NCBI GenBank assembly: GCA_015486655.1
Contig: WFRF01000034.1
Span: 1-7,591, forward strand
Source of the DNA: Caldifarciminota bacterium
Lineage (GTDB): Bacteria; Hydrothermota; 32-111; QNBC01
Direction of reading: 5' to 3'
Length of the DNA: 7,591 nucleotides
A program made the position numbers and the translations under genes. Shown one piece after another: positions 1 through 5,990 of this stretch. The notes under the pieces are model-generated. The model had not been told where the DNA came from and searched no databases. It saw only the letters and a program-made list of their open reading frames with translations. Numbering within the stretch: the first letter of the stretch is position 1; each line of letters opens with the position of its first letter.

Positions 1-462
1 AAGGGGCCTTTCCCTACGGAATTTTCAGACAAGCCCTTTGAGAAGGATTTCAGAAAAAAGGCAGGAGAGTTCGGAGCATCCACAGGCAGACCGAGAAAAT
101 GCGGATGGTTAGATCTTGTTGCACTTAAATATGCTGTTAAGATGAATCATGTGAATAAACTTATTATTACAAAATTGGATATTCTAACAGGTTTGGAAGA
201 AATATCCGCTTGCACATCTTACGGATCGGGTGATAAAGAGATAGATAATTTTCCCTCCGAAACGTTTGAAGTTGAAAATGTAAAGCCGATTTATACAAAA
301 TTTAAGGGTTGGGAAGAGGATATTTCCAAAATAAACAGATATGAAGATTTACCCGACACTGCAAAAAAATATATAGAGTTTATAGAAAATTATATCGGCG
401 TGGATGTATTTATTCTATCTGTGGGAAAGAAACGGGAAGATATCATTTACAGGCATAAATAG
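1..462 (+). CDS. purA: Adenylosuccinate synthetase, C-terminal part (5' end outside window)
   Basis: PurA joins IMP and aspartate using GTP to make adenylosuccinate, the first committed step from IMP to AMP, in the cytoplasm. Reading from base 1 without interruption gives the last 153 residues of a family usually about 430 long. Visible signatures are the substrate-binding loop GASTGRPRKCGWLD (residues 25-38 of the visible part), TKLDILTG (57-64, the guanine-recognising TKxD-type element), and SVGKKRED near the C-terminus. The protein ends where the family normally ends, so it is truncated only by the window edge. The ATG at 142 is internal, not the start. Its last 48 bp overlap the 3' end of the convergent propeller gene, leaving no room for a normal terminator between them. 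Identification is by motif and is very secure. Confidence 0.97.
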   Translation, partial: KGPFPTEFSDKPFEKDFRKKAGEFGASTGRPRKCGWLDLVALKYAVKMNHVNKLIITKLDILTGLEEISACTSYGSGDKEIDNFPSETFEVENVKPIYTKFKGWEEDISKINRYEDLPDTAKKYIEFIENYIGVDVFILSVGKKREDIIYRHK

Positions 463-1827
463 TATTGCATTATCTTCAAATAGATAAGCGTTTTTATGCA
501 AAAATTGTACTCCTTTTATCCCTGTAATATCGTATTCGGAAAGTGGAAAAATATTATGCCCGGGATAATCATATATTGAATTTCCTTCAATATAGACTAT
601 TTGAGAATCGAGGGAGTAAAGATTTCCTTTTAAGAGAGGAGCGTTTATTCGTTTATATGTAACGCTGTCATCGGAAAATGTCATAAAGTATGATTCGTTA
701 TTATCGGAAACAGCGGCTATGGCCACATCGTTTATAGCCAATTCTTTGTAAGCAATATTGGGAAATTGTTTCATTTTTGTTACTTTATTATTGTTCAATA
801 CATAAATTCCCTTTTCGGTGGCAAAGAAAAAAAAACGTTCACTTCTGATAATATCGTATGTAGCGACATTGGGTAAGATATTTATATTTTTATCACCCCA
901 AGTTTTAACAACTCCGTTATCCGTAGCATAATAGAGTGTGTCTTTATGAAATAAAAAGCTGTGAATTCGAAAACTGCTGTTTACAATTTTGTAAATTCCC
1001 TCGTTTTTTATGTAGTATATGGAATTGTCCCCTGAGAAATAGATCGTATCATTATGAATGGAAACATAGCTTATATTATCGTAAAAATGGGGATAGAAAA
1101 AAAGCGTGTCTAACAGGAATGTGATACGATGATTCTTGATTATTGCAATGTCCGAATCAGAGAAGAATGTAATACTGTTTTTCGAAGAAATTACCCCCTT
1201 TAAATCCCCCGTTATACCGTTTAAAATGTGTTTTTTTTCTCCTGTGTATTTATCAATGATAAAGAATCCGAAATTGTCCGTTCCCGCAAAAATTTTATGA
1301 TGGAATCGTACGGCGGATGTATAGTGATATATATTGTTGCCCTTTGCAATATAATAGGGTAGAAGTTCAGGGAAATTTTTAATGTCATCTGTTGTTTTTA
1401 TTTTTTCCCAGTCGGTAAAGTCTGTGTCTGCAGGGATTAATGCGTTCATATTGAGGAGAAACACTGTACCGGTTACATCTTTCAAATAGATGGAATTCCC
1501 TCCGTGGTAATAGTAGAATGTGTGATTAGTCGTACTTATTTTATTAAATAGGTAGAGAAAGCGATTAAATAGATAAATGTTGTTTCTTCCAAACAGTAAA
1601 TATGTATCCGTTCCTTCTATATTTACGGCATTGTAAATGATATTGTCAAGAGGGAGATACTCCATTGAATCATTTATTGCGGAGTATAATCCCATTGATT
1701 GCGGGGAAATTATAAGAACGCTGTTTTCTCCGCTTACAATTTTTAATATATGCCTCTCAAGAGGTAATATGTTTACAGGAGAATTAAATGATAGGAAAAA
1801 AGATATTAAACCTAAGAGAAAATGCAT
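415..1827 (-). CDS. Secreted beta-propeller-like protein of unknown function
   Basis: 470 residues, not matched to a named family. The N-terminus (residues 1-17, MHFLLGLISFFLSF then polar) looks like a short signal peptide without the usual basic residues; no lipobox or later membrane helix is seen, so the product is probably periplasmic or secreted. From about residue 60 there are degenerate repeats of roughly 35-50 residues, each with an aromatic beta strand, a GT/TDNG-type turn and another strand: AGTDNFGFFIID (181-192), DTIYFSGDNSIYYI (260-273), DTLYYATDNGVVKTW (296-310), FFFFATEKGIYVLN (332-345), QIVYIEGNSIYDY (409-421). This resembles the Reg_prop and other WD40/YVTN-like propellers of extracytoplasmic sensors, but that is fold inference. 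It is last in the cdd operon: its start overlaps the end of nnr by 16 bp, with only a weak GGGG Shine-Dalgarno, suggesting translational coupling. It ends 48 bp inside purA. A T9 tract encodes part of its FFFF stretch. Confidence 0.8.
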   Translation of the reverse strand: MHFLLGLISFFLSFNSPVNILPLERHILKIVSGENSVLIISPQSMGLYSAINDSMEYLPLDNIIYNAVNIEGTDTYLLFGRNNIYLFNRFLYLFNKISTTNHTFYYYHGGNSIYLKDVTGTVFLLNMNALIPADTDFTDWEKIKTTDDIKNFPELLPYYIAKGNNIYHYTSAVRFHHKIFAGTDNFGFFIIDKYTGEKKHILNGITGDLKGVISSKNSITFFSDSDIAIIKNHRITFLLDTLFFYPHFYDNISYVSIHNDTIYFSGDNSIYYIKNEGIYKIVNSSFRIHSFLFHKDTLYYATDNGVVKTWGDKNINILPNVATYDIIRSERFFFFATEKGIYVLNNNKVTKMKQFPNIAYKELAINDVAIAAVSDNNESYFMTFSDDSVTYKRINAPLLKGNLYSLDSQIVYIEGNSIYDYPGHNIFPLSEYDITGIKGVQFLHKNAYLFEDNAILFMPVNDIFPFLSHR

Positions 1828-3305
1828 TTGAATGCCCCGGGGATGGAATCTATTATTTCCTTCATGGAAACAGAATAACCCTTTGAAATCTCTCCGGCAA
1901 GGTCTCCGGCCAATCCGTGTATATAAGCTCCTACTGCGGCACTTGTAAGAGCATCAATGCCGTTGCCCAAAAAAGCAAGAATCATACCGGACAGGATATC
2001 TCCGCTTCCGCCTCTTGCCAGTGAATGATTTCCGGTGCTGTTTATGTAAAATTGTTTCCCGTCGGTAATAATGGTACCGTAACCTTTGAGCAATACCGTA
2101 CATCCGTATTTATCGGAAAGCATTTTTGCATATTTCAGTCTCTTTGAATTTATTTCTTTAGTTGTTTTATCCAGCAACATGGCTGCTTCTCCGGGATGAG
2201 GCGTTATGACAATATTTTTTCTTAATTTTTTGCCGTAGTCAGGCAAAACTCTGAGCGCATCGGCATCTATTATCAGGGGGCCCGACCAATTTTCAATGAT
2301 ATTCAGAATAAACTTTTTTGTATTTGTATTTGTCCCGATGCCGGGACCGATGAGTAGTGCATCGTATTTTTTTAAATCCGATAAAAATTCACTGTTATCG
2401 TATGCTATTGTTCCGTCGATATTTGATTTTAAAGGTAATTTAATTGCATCGGGTACATTGTTTGAGACAACGGATAGAATTGAATCGGGAATTGCGGTAT
2501 AAATCAATCCTGCTCCCGCTCTTATTGCCGCTTGGCTTGAGAAGGTTATTGCTCCGCTGTAATTTACGGAACCTCCTATTGCAAGAACTTTACCGAATGT
2601 GGATTTGTTTGAATTGTTATCTCTAATAGGAATCATTTTTTCCACAAATGCTTTGTTTAAAAGTGTATGCTTGAAATTAATATTATTATAAATAGAACCG
2701 GGTATCCCTATTCTCGCTACTTTGATCTTCCCGCAGAAATGTTTGGCAGGAGTGACATACATGCCTATTTTGGGGATTTCCATTGTAACGGTGAGATCCG
2801 CTAAAAATGCGTTTTTGTCGGTCTCTCCCGTATCACCGTCTATTCCCGTTGGCAGATCTATCGCAATTTTGTACGATTTCATTCTGTTTAGTTTTTTGAT
2901 GATTTTTGAAATGTCGGATCTTAGAGGCAGTTTTATACCCACACCGAGAATTGCATCTATTATAACGGTATATTTGCCCGATATTTTTGAAACAAATTTG
3001 ATCCCCGTGTTTTTACACACGGAGAAATTGACATAAGTGGGATCATTGCCTTTATCGGGTAATTGTACGGGAAAAATGGAAACATTATGGCCTTCCATGA
3101 AAAGATGTCGGGCAACTACATAGCCGTCACCGCCGTTATGCCCCTTTCCGCAAACGATTAAAATATTGCTTTTTTGGGGTATAATTTCATCGATTATTCG
3201 TGCCGCATTAGAACCTGCATTTTCCATTAATTGTAAAGGATTTATACCGTTTTTAACAGCTAAATTATCAATATCGTATATTATTTTTTGGTTTGCAAGA
3301 TTCAT
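1812..3305 (-). CDS. nnr: Bifunctional NAD(P)H-hydrate epimerase / ADP(ATP)-dependent NAD(P)H-hydrate dehydratase
   Basis: Repairs hydrated nicotinamide cofactors: the epimerase interconverts R- and S-NAD(P)HX, and the dehydratase restores NAD(P)H from the S form using ADP or ATP. The 497-residue length is normal for the bacterial fusion. Residues 1 to about 215 are the YjeF_N/NnrE domain: GKGHNGGDG (53-61), DAILGVG (117-123) and DLPTGIDGDTGE (150-161). Residues about 235-497 are the ribokinase-like NnrD domain: GKVLAIGGS (238-246), LLIGPGIG (317-324), IIDADALR (345-352), TPHPGEAAML (368-377), LLKGYGTII (405-413) and the phosphate/catalytic loop GGSGDILSG (432-440). No key motif is missing. 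The ATG shares an ATGA overlap with the stop of the 89-residue gene upstream, and an AGGAG lies 8 nt before it, so translation is probably coupled. The 3' end overlaps the propeller gene. Confidence 0.96.
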   Translation of the reverse strand: MNLANQKIIYDIDNLAVKNGINPLQLMENAGSNAARIIDEIIPQKSNILIVCGKGHNGGDGYVVARHLFMEGHNVSIFPVQLPDKGNDPTYVNFSVCKNTGIKFVSKISGKYTVIIDAILGVGIKLPLRSDISKIIKKLNRMKSYKIAIDLPTGIDGDTGETDKNAFLADLTVTMEIPKIGMYVTPAKHFCGKIKVARIGIPGSIYNNINFKHTLLNKAFVEKMIPIRDNNSNKSTFGKVLAIGGSVNYSGAITFSSQAAIRAGAGLIYTAIPDSILSVVSNNVPDAIKLPLKSNIDGTIAYDNSEFLSDLKKYDALLIGPGIGTNTNTKKFILNIIENWSGPLIIDADALRVLPDYGKKLRKNIVITPHPGEAAMLLDKTTKEINSKRLKYAKMLSDKYGCTVLLKGYGTIITDGKQFYINSTGNHSLARGGSGDILSGMILAFLGNGIDALTSAAVGAYIHGLAGDLAGEISKGYSVSMKEIIDSIPGAFKCIFS

Positions 3306-3571
3306 TTTTTTATCTCCTCACCGAAATCCTGAATCTTTTTAAGAATAGATTTTAAATCTTCATCATTCCCTTCTTCATGAAACTTTTTGCGGAACTCTCT
3401 GAAAAGTTCATTTAGTGCTATTATTTCATTAATTTTTCTCAATATTACTTTATATTCATCTTTATTTTCATGGAAATTCAGTATTTCGACTTTCCCGTTG
3501 ATTACCATTATTAAATTGTTAAGCGTATGAATATATTGAGAAAAAATCAGTTCTATAAGATCCTTATTCAT
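3302..3571 (-). CDS. Small orphan protein resembling a histidine-kinase phosphoacceptor (DHp/HisKA) helical hairpin
   Basis: 89 residues, predicted almost entirely helical. Residues 10-31 read like an H-box helix: SQYIHTLNNLIMVINGKVEIL contains H15-x-L-N-N with Asn at H+4, followed by a hydrophobic run ending VEIL, as in NtrB-like and hybrid kinases (HDFNNLL...GxxEIL). A second charged amphipathic helix (about 38-68) and a lysine/glutamate-rich tail (70-89) follow. There is no ATP-binding HATPase domain here or in adjacent genes, so it cannot autophosphorylate alone. The residue after His is Thr, not the usual acidic residue, which casts doubt on catalytic competence. Start chosen at ATG 3571, not the in-frame GTG at 3577, because the GTG lies inside the Shine-Dalgarno. 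It ends in an ATGA overlap with nnr. It could be a phosphotransfer protein, a kinase-dimerising regulator, or simply a helical hairpin with chance resemblance; function unknown. Confidence 0.75.
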   Translation of the reverse strand: MNKDLIELIFSQYIHTLNNLIMVINGKVEILNFHENKDEYKVILRKINEIIALNELFREFRKKFHEEGNDEDLKSILKKIQDFGEEIKK

Positions 3572-3572
3572 T

Positions 3573-3581
3573 ATCACCTCC
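3573..3581 (-). promoter_or_regulatory. Extended Shine-Dalgarno that fixes the start of the 89-residue gene
   Basis: On the minus strand GGAGGTGAT runs without mismatch against the usual 3' end of bacterial 16S rRNA and sits just before ATG 3571 (5 nt after GGAGG). The stop codon TGA of the preceding lipoprotein gene (3574-3576) and the alternative GTG (3575-3577) both lie inside it. The ribosome terminating the lipoprotein is thus already on the next gene's binding site, which favours reinitiation. Confidence 0.85.
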
Positions 3582-4659
3582 GATTATATGGGTCACTAAA
3601 TTGGAGAATTGAAATTTTCGATTTTATAATACCATTATAAAAAATCGGGCGAATAAATCGTGAAACACCGTTAATATATTCTTCAAATTCGATTTTGTTT
3701 CCCTTTGCTCTGCCTATTGCCACAAGACGATTGTCTATAAATAGCCCGTAGACGCCCGAGTCTAAAATTCGGGAGAACTCCAATGTGATATTGTTGTTTA
3801 ATGTACTGATATGTAAAATTTTAAAATTCCGGGCAATTTTTTTATAGTAAAGTGTATTGTTATTGCTAAGATTAAGTCGTTTATATCCCGCAGTCTTGCC
3901 ATATTTCAGAGGATATATATTGATTTCTCCTGCTCCGCTTATTATACCGAAAATATCTCTGCTGATATACCCTTGAAGTCTGATGAAAACCGAATCGGAT
4001 TTATGGTAAAGCATCGGATGAAATGCTTTTAGGCGTCGGTATAATATTTTTGAATCATTTTGTGAGAGCCCCAGAACCACTATTTTGGTTTGGAAACGAG
4101 GAGGAAGAACGGGAAGCATTCGTAGAAGAATAAAAGCTAAATTGTCATTTGCTCCCATGATTTTGAGTGAATTAAAATGAGTGTCAATCAAAGAAACTTC
4201 ACCAATAGCATCTTTTGATCGGATTATTATGGGATTTGGTTTGAATTTTATCGAATTTTTGTATTCTATATTTGTATCGGGAAGTATCATCAAAAGATAA
4301 CGAGGAAGATCGAAATTGTTGTAATTGGCATATAAACTCCATCTGTTACCGATTTTTTTGTAAATTGCTCCGTTAAATTTAACTATATTAACGGAATCTT
4401 CTCCGATAACTCCGAATTCCCAGTAATTATCATCATTTATATAATTTAAGTGAAGATTGCCCTTTAAAAATTTATTCTTAATATTGAAACTATATGCTCC
4501 GTATTCGATTTTAAGTTGTTTAAGAGAAACGGAACCTTGAGTCGGATTATTAGAAACTTTTTGTTTTGGAGAGCAGGAGACAAGGATAAACAGGAAAATA
4601 AATATAAAGCTAAAACTCAAACTGTAACGGAAGTAATTCGCTGATATTCTTTTTTTCAT
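3574..4659 (-). CDS. Putative outer-membrane lipoprotein of unrecognised family
   Basis: 361 residues from the chosen start. The N-terminus is a classical lipoprotein signal: basic MKKR, a hydrophobic core (about 13-27), then the lipobox LVSC with lipidated Cys29 and Ser at +2, which by the E. coli rule would not retain it in the inner membrane. The next 15 or so residues are a polar linker. The mature part is rich in alternating beta-strand patterns (for example WEFGVIG, VNIVKFNGAIYKKIG, WSLY at 108) faintly recalling LolA/LolB-like lipoprotein folds; this is weak inference and I do not recognise the family. An earlier in-frame ATG at 4671 would add four residues but lies directly on the AGGAG; ATG 4659, with GGTGA 5 nt upstream (or AGGAG 12 nt upstream), gives a natural signal peptide. 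It overlaps the 3' end of cdd by 50 bp and its stop is in the next gene's ribosome-binding site, so it belongs to the same operon. Confidence 0.85.
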   Translation of the reverse strand: MKKRISANYFRYSLSFSFIFIFLFILVSCSPKQKVSNNPTQGSVSLKQLKIEYGAYSFNIKNKFLKGNLHLNYINDDNYWEFGVIGEDSVNIVKFNGAIYKKIGNRWSLYANYNNFDLPRYLLMILPDTNIEYKNSIKFKPNPIIIRSKDAIGEVSLIDTHFNSLKIMGANDNLAFILLRMLPVLPPRFQTKIVVLGLSQNDSKILYRRLKAFHPMLYHKSDSVFIRLQGYISRDIFGIISGAGEINIYPLKYGKTAGYKRLNLSNNNTLYYKKIARNFKILHISTLNNNITLEFSRILDSGVYGLFIDNRLVAIGRAKGNKIEFEEYINGVSRFIRPIFYNGIIKSKISILQFSDPYNRR

Positions 4660-5014
4660 AGTATTCACCATCTCCTGTAAACATTATTATATCGGGATTA
4701 TCCGGAAATTCGGCAATTACCTGGCGACATGCCCCGCACGGAGGGGTAGGTTTTGATGATATTGACAGGATATAAACCCGAGAGAATTTTTTATATCCCG
4801 CAGTAACTGCGTTAAATACAGCGACACGTTCGGCACACATGGTTAGAGGATAGGACATGTTTTCAACATTTACGCCATAAAAAAGTTTTCCATCTTCCGT
4901 TTCAACGGCAGCCGCCACATGAAATTTCGAATAGGGGGCGTAGCTGTTAACAAGCAGCTTTTTCAGGTTGTTATAAATCTCTTTGAATTCAATATTTTTA
5001 TACAAATCACTCAT
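4610..5014 (-). CDS. cdd: Cytidine deaminase
   Basis: Zinc-dependent deamination of cytidine and deoxycytidine to uridine and deoxyuridine in pyrimidine salvage, cytoplasmic. The 134 residues match the short, homotetrameric (T-type) bacterial family. Seen directly: SYAPYSKFHVAAAV (24-37), nucleoside-binding NVEN (49-52), zinc ligand and proton shuttle CAE (Cys60, Glu62), and the zinc pair PCGACRQ (Cys93, Cys96). The C-terminus SELLPLQFEF matches the usual family end (LLPxxF), so its 50-bp overlap with the following lipoprotein gene is genuine rather than a run-on. GAGG lies 5 nt before the ATG. It is the first gene of the five-gene leftward operon; a good promoter lies about 65-95 bp upstream. 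Confidence 0.96.
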   Translation of the reverse strand: MSDLYKNIEFKEIYNNLKKLLVNSYAPYSKFHVAAAVETEDGKLFYGVNVENMSYPLTMCAERVAVFNAVTAGYKKFSRVYILSISSKPTPPCGACRQVIAEFPDNPDIIMFTGDGEYYEKKNISELLPLQFEF

Positions 5015-5079
5015 GTTAACCTCTCATAAATGTTAGCAGAAATTGCATGTGAGATATTACCAAAACCATATCATAAATC

Positions 5080-5108
5080 AGTATATTATTTTTATAATTA
5101 AAATGCAA
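5080..5108 (-). promoter_or_regulatory. Predicted sigma-70-type promoter of the cdd operon
   Basis: On the minus strand TTGCAT (5108-5103), a 17-bp spacer and TATACT (5085-5080) match consensus at 4/6 and 5/6 positions. Predicted start is near 5073, giving a leader of roughly 58 nt before the cdd ATG. It lies in the 145-bp gap downstream of the methyltransferase gene. No other promoter of this quality was noticed within the operon, although I did not scan every gene body exhaustively. Confidence 0.65.
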
Positions 5109-5159
5109 GTCTAATTAATCATATGGAGCAATACGAGGGTTATTTTAAAAAAGTTGTCC

Positions 5160-5876
5160 CTATGGGATACTATGTAATTTTCTCGCTTCAATGAGGATTT
5201 TTGTGGGTTTTCCGAAAAATCTGTCAATGACTATCCAAATATTGAGGGGGAAAATACGCAAATATTTATTGAGTCCGAGAATGGATGTAAATTTACTGTT
5301 AAACAGGCGATAACTGACAATACGAAATCCTGATTTCTGTAATATATTTTTTAATGATTTTAGATCAAAGCTATGCAAGTGTCCGTTTACGGATGTTAGT
5401 TTATAACAATGCATACATGTTGTATATTTGATTTTTTCCTTGTATGGAACAGTTATGATTAACACGCCCTCATCCTTTAGTATTCTGAATGCTTCCGACA
5501 GAGCTTTATCGGGAAACTCAAGATGTTCAAGAACTTCAGAAGCAATTACCACATCAAAACTCTTATCTCTGGCGGGAATTTTATAAAAGGAACCTTTTCT
5601 GAAAGTAAAATTCGGTTTACCTATGTATTTTTCTGCAAGTTTAATTTGGTTTTTCGATACATCAACGGCAAAAACATTTTTTGTAAATCGGGAAGCAATT
5701 TTCGGAAGCCACCCGGGTCCCGTGCCTATATCCATTAGGGATTTGTGGGGATTTAACCTCGCATACTTCAAAATTAATTTAATTCTTCTCCGTTCTTCTT
5801 CGTATTGTGAAGGAGATAAGGATTCGAAATAGTTGTAATTCAGGTTATCGTGAAGGTAATATTTCTCCAAGTCCAT
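5160..5876 (-). CDS. Class I SAM-dependent methyltransferase (Methyltransf_11/UbiE-like)
   Basis: 238 residues. Rossmann-type SAM fold: motif I LMDIGTGPGW (47-56), the acidic end of beta 2 in VFAVDVS (68-74), a motif II-like FDVVIASEVLEHL (107-119) and post-motif ILKDEGVLIITVP (132-144). After the core comes CMHC (154-157) then GHLHSF (165-170): a possible metal-binding C-x2-C...H-x-H insert seen in some methyltransferases of this type. Substrate cannot be told from sequence; small molecules, lipids, quinones or cell-surface glycans are all open. Start chosen at ATG 5876 (MDLEKYY), because upstream codons from ATG 5939 encode an uncharacteristic segment that overlies a promoter. No Shine-Dalgarno precedes 5876, and the promoter position suggests a leaderless mRNA. 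It is not clearly in an operon with cdd, which has its own promoter. Confidence 0.9.
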   Translation of the reverse strand: MDLEKYYLHDNLNYNYFESLSPSQYEEERRRIKLILKYARLNPHKSLMDIGTGPGWLPKIASRFTKNVFAVDVSKNQIKLAEKYIGKPNFTFRKGSFYKIPARDKSFDVVIASEVLEHLEFPDKALSEAFRILKDEGVLIITVPYKEKIKYTTCMHCYKLTSVNGHLHSFDLKSLKNILQKSGFRIVSYRLFNSKFTSILGLNKYLRIFPLNIWIVIDRFFGKPTKILIEARKLHSIP

Positions 5877-5881
5877 ATAAA

Positions 5882-5909
5882 AATATATCACATTGATAAT
5901 TATCGTCAA
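5882..5909 (-). promoter_or_regulatory. Predicted leaderless promoter of the methyltransferase gene
   Basis: On the minus strand TTGACG (5909-5904), a 16-bp spacer and TATATT (5887-5882), each 5/6 to consensus. Only 5 nt separate the -10 box from ATG 5876, so the predicted transcription start coincides with the start codon to within a base or two. There is no Shine-Dalgarno. This also supports 5876 over 5939 as start codon. Confidence 0.55.
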
Positions 5910-5954
5910 TGAGAAACGTTGAGGTAAGAAAAATTTCATAATGATTAATTTATG

Positions 5955-5983
5955 TTGAAATTTTGAGTCAAATAAAATATACT
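5955..5983 (+). promoter_or_regulatory. Predicted leaderless promoter of the EamA-type transporter gene
   Basis: TTGAAA (5955-5960), exactly 17 bp, then TATACT (5978-5983), matching consensus at 5/6 and 5/6. Seven nt lie between the -10 box and ATG 5991, so transcription should begin at or next to the start codon. The few bases before the ATG (CTTTAGT) hold no Shine-Dalgarno. Confidence 0.65.
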
Positions 5984-5990
5984 CTTTAGT

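Noticed and set aside
2722..3036. Rightward 104-codon frame opposite nnr
   Set aside because: It lies wholly antisense to the conserved NnrE domain, with no ribosome-binding site; shadow of a well-supported gene.
5110..5160. AGGG...CCCT inverted repeat with a T-rich stretch after the methyltransferase
   Set aside because: The stem is about 4 bp with a long loop that contains the T run itself, so it is not a credible intrinsic terminator.
5123..5194. Short rightward reading frame of 23 codons beginning ATGGAGCAATAC
   Set aside because: No Shine-Dalgarno, runs antisense into the methyltransferase 3' end, and has no recognisable feature.
5877..5939. Upstream extension of the methyltransferase to ATG 5939, adding 21 residues
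   Set aside because: The added segment is hydrophobic, unlike the family N-terminus, has no Shine-Dalgarno before ATG 5939, and overlies a good promoter (5882-5909) pointing at ATG 5876.
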